Below are positions 15,677-22,408 of a DNA stretch of 35,931 bases, in pieces. A program made the position numbers and the translations under genes. The stretch is from Thermodesulfobacteriota bacterium. Its GTDB lineage: Bacteria; Desulfobacterota; WTBG01; CAIYCZ01; CAIRTM01. Location: contig JANQGV010000280.1 in assembly GCA_028282925.1 (NCBI GenBank), forward strand, positions 1-35,931, written 5' to 3'. Every line of letters begins with the position of its first letter. Position 1 is the first letter of the stretch. A model generated the notes under the pieces. It was not told where the DNA came from and searched no databases. It saw nothing but the letters and a program-made list of their open reading frames with translations.

Positions 15677-15844
15677 CTACCGCGCCATACCCAACAGGCT
15701 TTTAATTTTTTGCCAAAGGGTGGGCTTTTTTTGCGAAAAAGATTTGCCATCTTCTCCCGGTATGTAGGCTACGGTATCACCTCGACTGATGTCACGGGCC
15801 ATCTGTAACGTATCGGGCCTTTTAGGCTGCTTTTTATCTTCCAC
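15677..15844 (-). CDS. Small 55-aa protein of unknown function
   Basis: I found this by hand; it is short and starts with GTG at 15844. The ribosome site is strong (GGGGAGGA, 4 nt before the GTG). The product is 55 aa, rich in Lys/Arg (MEDKKQPKRPDTLQMARDIS, then RGDTVAYIPGEDGKSFSQKK, then PTLWQKIKSLLGMAR). No signal peptide; the last 13 residues form an amphipathic helix with Trp that could sit on a membrane or bind a partner. A consensus-like promoter, an operator-like palindrome and a terminator fit it exactly, which is good support for a real gene. No family recognised. Confidence 0.7.
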   Translation of the reverse strand: MEDKKQPKRPDTLQMARDISRGDTVAYIPGEDGKSFSQKKPTLWQKIKSLLGMAR

Positions 15845-15868
15845 TCGGTCCTCCCCGTATACTGTGGT

Positions 15869-15908
15869 TTCTATCTTGTTAGATAGAACTTTCCCGAACC
15901 TATGTCAA
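15869..15908 (-). promoter_or_regulatory. Promoter with overlapping operator palindrome (55-aa protein gene)
   Basis: Minus strand: perfect -35 TTGACA (15908-15903), 17-nt spacer, -10 TATCTA (15885-15880). A perfect palindrome TTCTATCT-TGTT-AGATAGAA (15869-15888) covers the -10 and the predicted start. That is a typical place for a dimeric repressor. Its regulator is not identifiable in the window. Confidence 0.6.
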
Positions 15909-16057
15909 TATAATTACAAAAATCCATCTTCGGCCGCTGTAAAGAAACCCTTTGCAATAAAAACAAATCAGAATTGTCATCCCGATATTAAGGACTGAGC
16001 GCACGCTTCACACCAAAACACGCTACCGATAAACGGTGTAACCATACCCCTGAACCG

Positions 16058-16086
16058 TTGACATTGCTAAAAAAACCATCTGTAAA
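16058..16086 (+). promoter_or_regulatory. Possible sigma-70 promoter in the small-RNA region
   Basis: Perfect TTGACA (16058-16063), 17 nt, then TGTAAA (16081-16086; 4/6). It points towards the sigma-54 promoter and small-RNA candidates and could give a longer transcript of the same RNA, or be chance. Confidence 0.35.
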
Positions 16087-16133
16087 ATCTGCCAGATTTT
16101 GAATATTTGCACACTACATTGGGAGTATTTGCA
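16084..16133 (+). promoter_or_regulatory. Candidate activator sites upstream of the sigma-54 promoter
   Basis: A perfect inverted repeat AAAATCT-GCC-AGATTTT (16084-16100) is followed by two direct copies of TATTTGCA (16104-16111 and 16126-16133). These have a 22-bp period, two helical turns, so they lie on one face. They sit roughly 80-130 bp upstream of the -24 element, where enhancer-binding proteins of sigma-54 usually bind. The assignment is inferred from position and symmetry only. Confidence 0.4.
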
Positions 16134-16210
16134 AGATACACTCAACAGTAACCACATGACCAAAACCTCCAATGCATCGTTTTACCTGCTCTTTTATTTT
16201 GTTCTTAATC

Positions 16211-16226
16211 TGGCACTACTATTGCA
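16211..16226 (+). promoter_or_regulatory. Sigma-54 (RpoN) promoter
   Basis: TGGCAC (16211-16216), N5, TTGCA (16222-16226). This matches the -24/-12 consensus at all key positions with exact spacing. No annotated coding gene follows for more than 600 bp, but a strong terminator does, so the target is probably a small RNA. Predicted start is near 16237. Confidence 0.72.
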
Positions 16227-16236
16227 ATATGACAAA

Positions 16237-16312
16237 TGCATATCCTGTGTTTTTCTCAGGTTATAGTAATCCCCTCCGAAAAGGAAACCGGGGTTCGCCC
16301 CGGTTTCCTTTA
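16237..16312 (+). ncRNA. Predicted sigma-54-dependent small RNA (about 75 nt)
   Basis: It runs from the predicted sigma-54 start to the terminator. The layout is a small 5' hairpin (CCTG at 16244-16247 with CAGG at 16257-16260, plus three outer pairs after a T-T mismatch), a single-stranded middle with CCCCTCCG (16271-16278), and a terminator stem with TTCG loop. The middle is complementary to Shine-Dalgarno sequences (GGAGG), as in several trans-acting small RNAs. Sigma-54-driven small RNAs are known (Qrr in Vibrio), but I recognise no homology to them. A predicted element, not a known family. Confidence 0.55.
16281..16310. terminator. GC-rich intrinsic terminator with TTCG loop
   Basis: Perfect 13-bp stem (AAGGAAACCGGGG, 16281-16293, with its complement at 16298-16310) closed by the very stable TTCG tetraloop. 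The T-run after it is short, so it may also work from the minus strand. It ends about 70-75 nt after the sigma-54 promoter's expected start. Confidence 0.8.
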
Positions 16313-16372
16313 CCGAAACAAAAGAGAAACAGACCGGGGACAATTGAATAGAGTAAAAAGCTGCATTATCTG

Positions 16373-16524
16373 CACAGCGATAACAGACTGTTCGCACACT
16401 TTCCTTACCCCCCTCCGTACCCTGATACAAAAAAGTGCGGGCAGGCAGCTACCCCTACAATGCTATATTCGGTACCCTGGCTGGTGACAAAAGGCAGGAC
16501 ATCCCCTATGTCCTGCCTTTTTTT
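16373..16524 (+). ncRNA. Second candidate small RNA with C-rich loop
   Basis: The 3' end is well defined by the terminator at 16489-16524. The 5' end is a guess from a weak promoter TTGAAT-17-TATCTG (16344-16372). Inside, GCACACTTT (16394-16402) pairs with AAAGTGC (16432-16438) with one bulged A. This closes a large loop that contains CCCCTCCG (16410-16417), the same 8 nt as in the first candidate. No open frame with a ribosome site is present. Confidence 0.35.
16489..16524 (+). terminator. Strong intrinsic terminator
   Basis: Stem AAAAGGCAGGACAT (16489-16502) with ATGTCCTGCCTTTT (16508-16521), a 5-nt loop, and a run of seven T (16518-16524). No coding gene lies upstream on the plus strand for several kb, which supports a non-coding transcript ending here. 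Confidence 0.85.
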
Positions 16525-16640
16525 CTGCATATACCTATTACTCATACAAACAATATTCCCGCCTTCACCTTATACAATTCATCATGAATACATCTGTTCA
16601 GATGTCCCACCGAGCCCACATGCACATTGTTGTGTTTGTC

Positions 16641-16664
16641 GCTTCCCCCCTTGGGGCGGGAAGC
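16641..16664 (+). other. GC-rich hairpin with C-run
   Basis: GCTTCCC (16641-16647) pairs with GGGAAGC (16658-16664) around a short CCC/GGG inner stem. T-rich sequence follows after about 8 nt. It may be a third terminator. A DNA palindrome ACATCTG-TT-CAGATGT lies about 50 bp upstream. Nothing else is seen in 16525-16784 except strong AT bias. Confidence 0.35.
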
Positions 16665-16784
16665 ATCACTTTTAAAGTATTTTTTGCATAAAAATATTTA
16701 TACGCTTTTTATATGGATTTACAGCATGAATACTGGAATAACTATATTATATTAGTCGATACTATCCATATTTTGTATTTATAT

Positions 16785-16813
16785 TTGTCTAAAATAACAA
16801 TATATGGTACTAT
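16785..16813 (+). promoter_or_regulatory. Sigma-70 promoter of the coiled-coil gene
   Basis: TTGTCT (16785-16790), 17 nt, TACTAT (16808-16813), 42 bp before the ATG at 16855. The -10 overlaps GGTACTAT (16806-16813), whose exact complement ATAGTACC (16846-16853) covers the ribosome-binding area. This 8-bp inverted repeat could be an operator. Confidence 0.5.
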
Positions 16814-16854
16814 TAGGTAAATTTACTTATTTTATAAGCAGTGAGATAGTACCA

Positions 16855-17106
16855 ATGTCGAACAGATTCAGCGAAATGAAAGAACTTAGGGAAGAATTGC
16901 AGGAACTGCTGGAAGAATTCCCCCACTTGGCCGATCTCCAGGAACAGATTGATGAGCGCATGGCCCATGCCGGTAACCAGTACAATCGCCTGGCAATCAT
17001 CAACCAGATGATGCTTGATCAATTCAACCGGCTGGCCGATGAAATGAACGATTTTCTTGCAACGGATGTCTCAGACTCCGCTGACCGGAAGAGAACCCTT
17101 CAGTAA
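16855..17106 (+). CDS. Small coiled-coil protein (possibly DUF3135-related)
   Basis: 83 aa, cytoplasmic. Almost wholly helical: MSNRFSEMKELREELQELLE, then a LADLQEQIDERMAHAGNQYN helix, then RLAIINQMMLDQFNRLADEM. The spacing of the QID-R and QMM-x-F-L segments resembles DUF3135 proteins, but I would not insist on it. No ribosome site of strength precedes the ATG at 16855 (GTGAGAT only), although the promoter placement supports this start. A start at 16804 would lie upstream of the predicted transcription start and is rejected. Function unknown. Confidence 0.7.
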   Translation: MSNRFSEMKELREELQELLEEFPHLADLQEQIDERMAHAGNQYNRLAIINQMMLDQFNRLADEMNDFLATDVSDSADRKRTLQ

Positions 17107-17151
17107 ACGGCTTGTCCTTAACGGCCTGACAGCGCAGGCAACGATTAAAAT

Positions 17152-17426
17152 TCACGTTGTGCGAGGCGGTAGTTCCAAAGCAAGTGAGGATTCGTAGCGA
17201 GGTCGCCGGAAGGGCCGGAGATACCGGCTGCACGGACCGGAAGCCGAAGAATCGTACTTGTCAATACGTTGATGAGGCTGGAAGGAGTACAGCCTGTAGA
17301 TTCGGTCCTTCCGGCGAACGTAGTAGAATTCTTCGCTTGTTTTGGGACCGGTACGCCGCAATGACGAAAGGCGAGCACAACACAGAAGATGGGAGTTTTC
17401 CCGCAGCCTCCTGTTCAGGTTTTTTT
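17152..17426. repeat. Long composite palindromic repeat (about 275 bp)
   Basis: GTTGTGC (17155-17161 region) pairs with GCACAAC (about 17373-17382). Inside, CCAAAGCAAGTGAGGATTCG matches the complement of the CTTCGCTTGTTTTGGG side, and CGCCGGAAGG (from about 17203) matches CCTTCCGGCG near 17311-17320. The apex holds CGTA-N8-TACG and AGGCTG-N9-CAGCCT hairpins. The right part (GTACGCCGCAATGACGAAAG onward) equals the right half of the 12924-13048 repeat, and the final 32 nt equal 9571-9602. This fills most of the gap 17107-17495. Confidence 0.8.
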
Positions 17427-17495
17427 CATTGACACAGTACCCCCTTTTCCCTATAGTTGCCACAAAATCCGATACTCCGGACTGAGGGGGTGGGC

Positions 17496-18407
17496 ATGCA
17501 GTCTTTCGACGTAACGCACACAACCATATACAACTATCCCAAAGTTTTTACCAGCAGGCACGGCGAACCCATTGTCATCAGGCTGTTCAGCAAAAAGCAG
17601 CTTGAGCAACTGATCTACCTGTATCTGAAATTTACGCCCCGCCCCTGCTTCAATGACCTGCCGCCGCCGTCGGATAGCGCCTGTGTTAAATGGGTACACA
17701 ATATGATTGCCGACGGCATCAACATGGTTGCCTACTCCCTGGACACCGGCATTATCGGCCATGCCGCCCTCTTTCCAATGGATGAAAAAAAATGTGAAAT
17801 GTTGCTGGCGGTTTCCCCAAGATATCAGCTTCGCGGCATCGGCACCCAGATGATCCACAGTATTGTGCAGCTTGCCTATGAAGTCGGGTTCCAAAAAGTA
17901 TGGCTGGCCGTCAACACATCCAACTTCATCGCCAAACATTTGTACGGCAAATGCGGATTTAAGTTCCTGCCCGACAGTGATCTTGATGAAGTGCAGATGA
18001 TCCTGGACCTGCACCAGTATCACCGGGCTGCAAACATTGTTGTACAGGAAGTGATGAACCGCGATGTTATCACCGTTCCGTGTGATATGTCCGGCAAGAA
18101 AATCATAGAAATGTTCCTGCAGAACAACATAGCCGCTATGCCGGTCATCGATAAAAACAACAAAATAATCGGTGTGGTTTCCGAAGCCGATCTCATTATC
18201 GAAGAAAACGCCTACCGCATAGCCAAAGAGGTCGCCACCCGCAACATCATAACGGTCCGGGAAGACAGCTCCCTTGAAACAGCCGTCCGCCTGTTGCAGT
18301 CTGCCAAAATCCGCTGCATCCCGGTCTTAAACGACAAAGAAGAACTGGTGGGAATACTTGGCCGCAAGGACATCCTGGCCTACTACTACAATACCTACAT
18401 AAAGTAA
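17496..18407 (+). CDS. GNAT acetyltransferase fused to a CBS-domain pair
   Basis: 303 aa. The GNAT domain spans about 26-175, with the acetyl-CoA loop SPRYQLRGIGTQM (107-119) and a TSNFIAKHLYGKCGFKF end. A CBS pair follows: CBS1 about 184-236 (RDVITVPCDMSGKKIIEMF, then a VSEADLI end) and CBS2 about 247-298 (NIITVREDSSLETAVRLL, then a GRKDIL end). CBS pairs bind adenine nucleotides, so acetyl transfer could respond to energy state or c-di-nucleotides; the acceptor is unknown. The start at 17496 follows GAGGGGGTGGG; a TTG-initiated extension to 17457 is rejected. Flanked by repeats on both sides. Confidence 0.9.
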   Translation: MQSFDVTHTTIYNYPKVFTSRHGEPIVIRLFSKKQLEQLIYLYLKFTPRPCFNDLPPPSDSACVKWVHNMIADGINMVAYSLDTGIIGHAALFPMDEKKCEMLLAVSPRYQLRGIGTQMIHSIVQLAYEVGFQKVWLAVNTSNFIAKHLYGKCGFKFLPDSDLDEVQMILDLHQYHRAANIVVQEVMNRDVITVPCDMSGKKIIEMFLQNNIAAMPVIDKNNKIIGVVSEADLIIEENAYRIAKEVATRNIITVREDSSLETAVRLLQSAKIRCIPVLNDKEELVGILGRKDILAYYYNTYIK

Positions 18408-18499
18408 TCTTCGCCCTTCATAAAATCCCCGGCTTTTTAACAAACGAAGGTTTTGAGGCTTTTCTTTTTTACAACCCATAAAACAAGAGGGGTGCTCTA

Positions 18500-18618
18500 A
18501 AATTTTCAGACACAAGGTGCACGAAACCCTGAGGAGCGAGGAGACTTATTCATGAACAAAGCGAGGTTTCATCGCAAGGTCACTGAAATGCCCGAAGATG
18601 GCGGCTTCACGGACGGGA
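18500..18618. repeat. Palindromic repeat copy, partial
   Basis: It starts with TTTTCAGACACAAGGTGCAC and the conserved body GAAACCCTGAGGAGCGAGG. It then departs into GCAAGGTCACTGAAATGCCC and CGGCTTCACGGACGGG, which match the left half of the composite repeat near 17200-17240. So it joins modules of two repeat types. Together with the next copy it fills 18408-18768; the first 90 nt of that gap hold no clear terminator. Confidence 0.65.
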
Positions 18619-18635
18619 TATAAATCGACTTATAG

Positions 18636-18761
18636 GGCTGTTAAAAAGTGTTCAGATGCAAGGCATGCACGAAACCCTGAAGGAATGAGACGTACTTTCC
18701 TGTACGCCGTAGCGATGAAGGTTACGCGCAACACAGAAGATAGATGCTTTCCGACAGTCTC
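18636..18761. repeat. Palindromic repeat copy, nearly complete
   Basis: Left end CTGTTAAAAAGTGTTCAGAT and right end TAGATGCTTTCCGACAG, with the central GTAC-TTTCCT-GTAC and the body ACGAAACCCTGAAGGAATGA / CAACACAGAAGATAGATG. It stops 8 bp before the stop codon of the minus-strand gene at 18769. Its hairpin may act as that operon's transcript end. Confidence 0.75.
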
Positions 18762-18768
18762 TCTCCAC

Positions 18769-19704
18769 TCACCCTTGCAAAGTCATCAGGTAATGATGCC
18801 CCTCGGGATGGATCTTCTTAATGAGCGACAGATCAAAAACCTCGTCGACCGCCAGATCGCGGTCCAGGTATCCCATCTGTCTGAGGGCCGGTAAAAACCG
18901 CATGGTTGCATCGATATATTCAGGAGGCAGGAAGGCACAATAGCGTGGCGACACGTTGAATACTTTTTTCACAAAGTCCGGCTCGACAACCTGCACCTCC
19001 CCGGCAACTGCCCGGGCCGCCTCATCCGGCTGTCGCACAATCAGGTTGCAGGCTTTTTCATGAATAACGAGAAACTTCTCCAGAACTTTTTCTTCGTTAA
19101 ACATTTCCCGCCTGACCACAATACCGTAGCTCGGATTAAAAGGCCACAGCCTCCCGGGGGACATGACCACCTCGTGCCCGTACCAGGTTCCGGCCAGCAC
19201 CGCCAGGGGCGGGGTGCCGAACGCCCCTTCAATCTCCCCATCCTCGATTGCATCGGGAATAAGGTCGGCCCAGGGGTAGTTCTTCACCGCTATGTCGTCA
19301 AAACCACTCCGGCTGATAAGGTAGCGGGCAATCACATCGTGGATCGACCCGACTGAAGGTGCGCCCAGGCTTTTCCTACGAAATTGTTGCAGCAGCGTTC
19401 CTGTTTCTTCGTCCTGCCGGGCGGTACGGTAGCCCTTACGGGCAATCATAACCGTGCCTTCTGCATGCCCTCCCGCAATGCACACGAGGGGCAGGCCCCG
19501 CCCGATTCCTATCATGGCCGGCGGCAAACCGATATAACCGATATCAAGTTCATCGGCCGCAAAAGCTTCAACCATCGACGGCCCGGTACCGAACAGATTC
19601 CAGCATCCCTCCAGGCTGATATACTCTTCCACCCACTTATTGTGCTTCAGTATATGCGACGTATGATACATCGTCGACAGATAGCCGATTCGCAGACGGT
19701 CCAT
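18769..19704 (-). CDS. NMT1/SsuA-like substrate-binding protein without signal peptide
   Basis: 311 aa. It opens with MDRLRIGYLSTMYHTSHILK and continues with WNLFGTGPSMVEAFAADELD, IGYIGLPPAMIGIGRGLPLV and CIAGGHAEGTVMIARKG. These are hallmarks of a nitrate/sulfonate/taurine-type periplasmic binding-protein branch I associate with methanogens and sulfate reducers. Unlike transport components it has no signal peptide and no permease or ATPase nearby, so it may act in the cytoplasm as a ligand sensor or enzyme-like protein. GAGGGG precedes the ATG at 19704. It is the last gene of the glycan operon, 20 nt after the ligase-TPR gene; whether they work together is unknown. Confidence 0.82.
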   Translation of the reverse strand: MDRLRIGYLSTMYHTSHILKHNKWVEEYISLEGCWNLFGTGPSMVEAFAADELDIGYIGLPPAMIGIGRGLPLVCIAGGHAEGTVMIARKGYRTARQDEETGTLLQQFRRKSLGAPSVGSIHDVIARYLISRSGFDDIAVKNYPWADLIPDAIEDGEIEGAFGTPPLAVLAGTWYGHEVVMSPGRLWPFNPSYGIVVRREMFNEEKVLEKFLVIHEKACNLIVRQPDEAARAVAGEVQVVEPDFVKKVFNVSPRYCAFLPPEYIDATMRFLPALRQMGYLDRDLAVDEVFDLSLIKKIHPEGHHYLMTLQG

Positions 19705-19724
19705 AACACATCCCCTCAGCTCTG

Positions 19725-22406
19725 TTACTGCACTTTCTGTTTAAGCTCGGCAATAAACTGTTTTGTCAGCTTGATATCCATCAGGGGCGACGGATTTTCC
19801 ATGGATTTTTCAAAATGATACAGGGCCTCTTTATGTTTACCCTGATGCCGCCTGATCGTGCCGATATTATAGTGGGCCACTGAAAATCGGGGATCAATGG
19901 CCAGGGTTTTTTCATGCATTTCAAAGGCTTTGTCGAGTTGGCCCTGCCGCAAATAGAGAGTACCCAGGTTGAACCAGGCATCCCGAAACTGCGGGTTTGC
20001 CTCCACCGCTTTTTCGAACAGGATGCAGGCTTTGAAGTCTTCTTTCTTGCGCACCATCAACTGTCCGAGCAGGTGGAGTGAGTCCGCCAGATCGTTCTTC
20101 AGGTTTATGGCGATTTCAAAGGCACGCTGCGCTTTTTCAAAATCCTTCAGGTGATAATACATAAGCCCGATGCTGTGAAAAATAAATGCATTCTTGGGGT
20201 CGCGATCAGCCGCCTTGAAATACTGCTGCAATGCATCTTCATACTTACCCTGTCGCTGATACAAGAGTCCCTGCAACACAACGGCCTTGGCCGCATGCTG
20301 CTCCGACTGCCCCAGCGCGGTAATGCGCTGTTGAGCCTTTTCGTACTGCCCTTTTTCAATATACAGGTTCACCAGATGCTCAATCGCATTTATCGTATCC
20401 GGATTCATTTCCACCAGCAATTCATATTCCCGTATCGCTCCGTCTGGATTTCCGATAACCCGATACAGATTACCCAGGTTAAACCGTGGCTCAACATATT
20501 CCGGTTCAAGCTCAATGGCTTTTTGGTAGTGCTGTATCGCTTTGTCATATTTGCCGGTGTTGTAATACACAATTCCCATGTTGTTATAGCCCTTGGAGGA
20601 GGCCGGCATGATTTTCAAAAACCGCTGGAAGTACTCCTCCGCCTTGTCGTACTGCTTCATCTGCAGATAACAGTATCCGATATTCAACATTGCATTCACA
20701 TTATTGGGGTGGATTACCAGAGCGGTGTCATATACCTCAAGGGCGCGTTCATATTTTTTCTGCAGGGTATAATTGCGGGCCAGCAACGTTGTAATGTTGA
20801 AGTTCCACTGTGGAAACATGCTTATTGCTTTCAGAAGAGCGCTGTTGGACCGGTCGAGCTGTTTCTGTTCCTGGAGGGTCAGTCCCTGTACAAAATATTT
20901 GTCCGACAACACGATCTTGCGTAAAAAAACAAATGACGCTACTGTAAACCCGACCAGCAGCAGACACAGCACGGTACGCATCCATGCCGGAAAATGTGTT
21001 GCTTTTTTTACGGTACGTTCCGGGTCATTTCTCCCATACAGTACCCCCATCAGCCCGAAACACAAAAACAGATACACAGGCGGCATGGCTCGCTCCCAGG
21101 GAAACGTAAGCCCCGCTATTAAAACAAAACTGACGACAATGAGAAAAAGTAGCAGAGACAGGATTTTTTCCTGCCCCCTGCTTTTTTTCAATACTTTCCA
21201 GAACATATACACAAAAGCTATAAACATCCAGACATAGGCGCAAAACCCGACAAACCCCAACTCAACAAGCATCTGCAAATGGTCAAGGTGCACCCGGTTC
21301 AATTGCCGCGATTCTCCGAATGTCCAGTCGACCTCAACCGCCCTGTGATACAAGGGATACACGATCTTGAAGTTTCCCAGTCCGATCCCCGGCAGGAAAT
21401 GGTCTTTAACCATTTCAAGGGTATTTTTTCGCCAGTAAATCCTGAGCTGCGATGTTGAGCCCTTTTCCACCGTCCAGATGGATGAAAACCGCTCCTGCAC
21501 CGTAGTAAACAGTTTGGGGTCTTTTTTTACCGCAGCGCCCCCGATCAGAACGACCACAATACCAAAAACAACACACATCGCCGCAAACTTTTTACTTTTA
21601 ACATATGCCCTGATTGTTCCCGAGAACTCTTTGGAAAAAAACATAAAGCCCACAAAACCGGCTATGGAAAGCATAACGGCCAGCCACCCCGACCGGGCCT
21701 GAGTGTACATCAGGTAGATACCGGCAAGGGTGAGGCACACCATTCCCGTTATTTTAATCCACAATCTTCGCGACATGATAATCGAACCAAGCATCAGGGG
21801 AAAGGTCAGGGCAATATACTGGGCCGCCATGTTCCTGTTTGAGAAGGTACTTGCCGGGCCGATCAGTTGTGGGATCCACGTTGAAACGTCCGGAGGATAC
21901 TGCACCTGTTGCATAATCCCCACAATCGACACACACGCAGCGCTTACCGTACAGACAAACAGCAGGGCCTGGACCGTGGAAAGCCGTATTGAGGACCTGA
22001 CCATGAAATAGAGCAGCACACACGCTCCCCAGTGCAGGAGATACGGCACGGCCAGCCAGGGGTTCTGTGCCTGAAACAAAGAGACAAGACAGGCGACATA
22101 AAAAAGAAGTATCGGTATATCAAGCGGGGTTCTCTTCCAGATCACCGGCTTTTTGAGAGCTTTTAAAACAGCCAACAGCGCCAGCAGGGCTATACCCCAC
22201 TGCAAAAAAGCCATCTTGGGATTATTTTCAAACTCACCGGCTATTTTTAAAAAAATAAGCGGAGCAGCACCCATTAAAAACAGAAAGCCTGTTTCAAAAA
22301 CCGCATTCATCCGGCGTTCTAAAGGGGTAGCGCCGCTGCAAAGCACCTGCTTTTTCGGCTGTGCACCCGCCCCGGGGCCCGGCTTTGTTTGTTTTTTCTT
22401 CTTCAC
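19725..22406 (-). CDS. O-antigen ligase/polymerase (Wzy_C/WaaL-like) fused to TPR repeats
   Basis: 893 aa, inner-membrane. A basic N-terminus (1-34) leads to about 11-12 membrane helices up to about residue 495. Ligase signatures are STFSNRNMAAQY (near 186-197), QARSGWLAV (near 238), GLGNFKIVYPLYHR (near 340) and NRVHLDHLQMLVELG (near 370; the catalytic-type His loop). The C-terminal 380 residues form about ten TPRs (PNNVNAMLNIGYCYLQMKQY, PASSKGYNNMGIVYYNTGKY, FRDAWFNLGTLYLRQGQLDK type). WaaL/PglL-type enzymes transfer undecaprenyl-linked glycan to lipid A-core or protein. The TPR part is expected in the periplasm and may recruit the acceptor. The start is 2 nt after the GT4 stop. Confidence 0.92.
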   Translation of the reverse strand: MKKKKQTKPGPGAGAQPKKQVLCSGATPLERRMNAVFETGFLFLMGAAPLIFLKIAGEFENNPKMAFLQWGIALLALLAVLKALKKPVIWKRTPLDIPILLFYVACLVSLFQAQNPWLAVPYLLHWGACVLLYFMVRSSIRLSTVQALLFVCTVSAACVSIVGIMQQVQYPPDVSTWIPQLIGPASTFSNRNMAAQYIALTFPLMLGSIIMSRRLWIKITGMVCLTLAGIYLMYTQARSGWLAVMLSIAGFVGFMFFSKEFSGTIRAYVKSKKFAAMCVVFGIVVVLIGGAAVKKDPKLFTTVQERFSSIWTVEKGSTSQLRIYWRKNTLEMVKDHFLPGIGLGNFKIVYPLYHRAVEVDWTFGESRQLNRVHLDHLQMLVELGFVGFCAYVWMFIAFVYMFWKVLKKSRGQEKILSLLLFLIVVSFVLIAGLTFPWERAMPPVYLFLCFGLMGVLYGRNDPERTVKKATHFPAWMRTVLCLLLVGFTVASFVFLRKIVLSDKYFVQGLTLQEQKQLDRSNSALLKAISMFPQWNFNITTLLARNYTLQKKYERALEVYDTALVIHPNNVNAMLNIGYCYLQMKQYDKAEEYFQRFLKIMPASSKGYNNMGIVYYNTGKYDKAIQHYQKAIELEPEYVEPRFNLGNLYRVIGNPDGAIREYELLVEMNPDTINAIEHLVNLYIEKGQYEKAQQRITALGQSEQHAAKAVVLQGLLYQRQGKYEDALQQYFKAADRDPKNAFIFHSIGLMYYHLKDFEKAQRAFEIAINLKNDLADSLHLLGQLMVRKKEDFKACILFEKAVEANPQFRDAWFNLGTLYLRQGQLDKAFEMHEKTLAIDPRFSVAHYNIGTIRRHQGKHKEALYHFEKSMENPSPLMDIKLTKQFIAELKQKVQ

Positions 22407-22408
22407 GT

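Noticed and set aside
16156-16266. 36-codon hydrophobic frame (ATG at 16156) over the sigma-54 promoter
   Set aside because: No ribosome site, and AT-rich DNA produces Phe/Leu-rich frames by chance. The -24/-12 promoter lies inside it.
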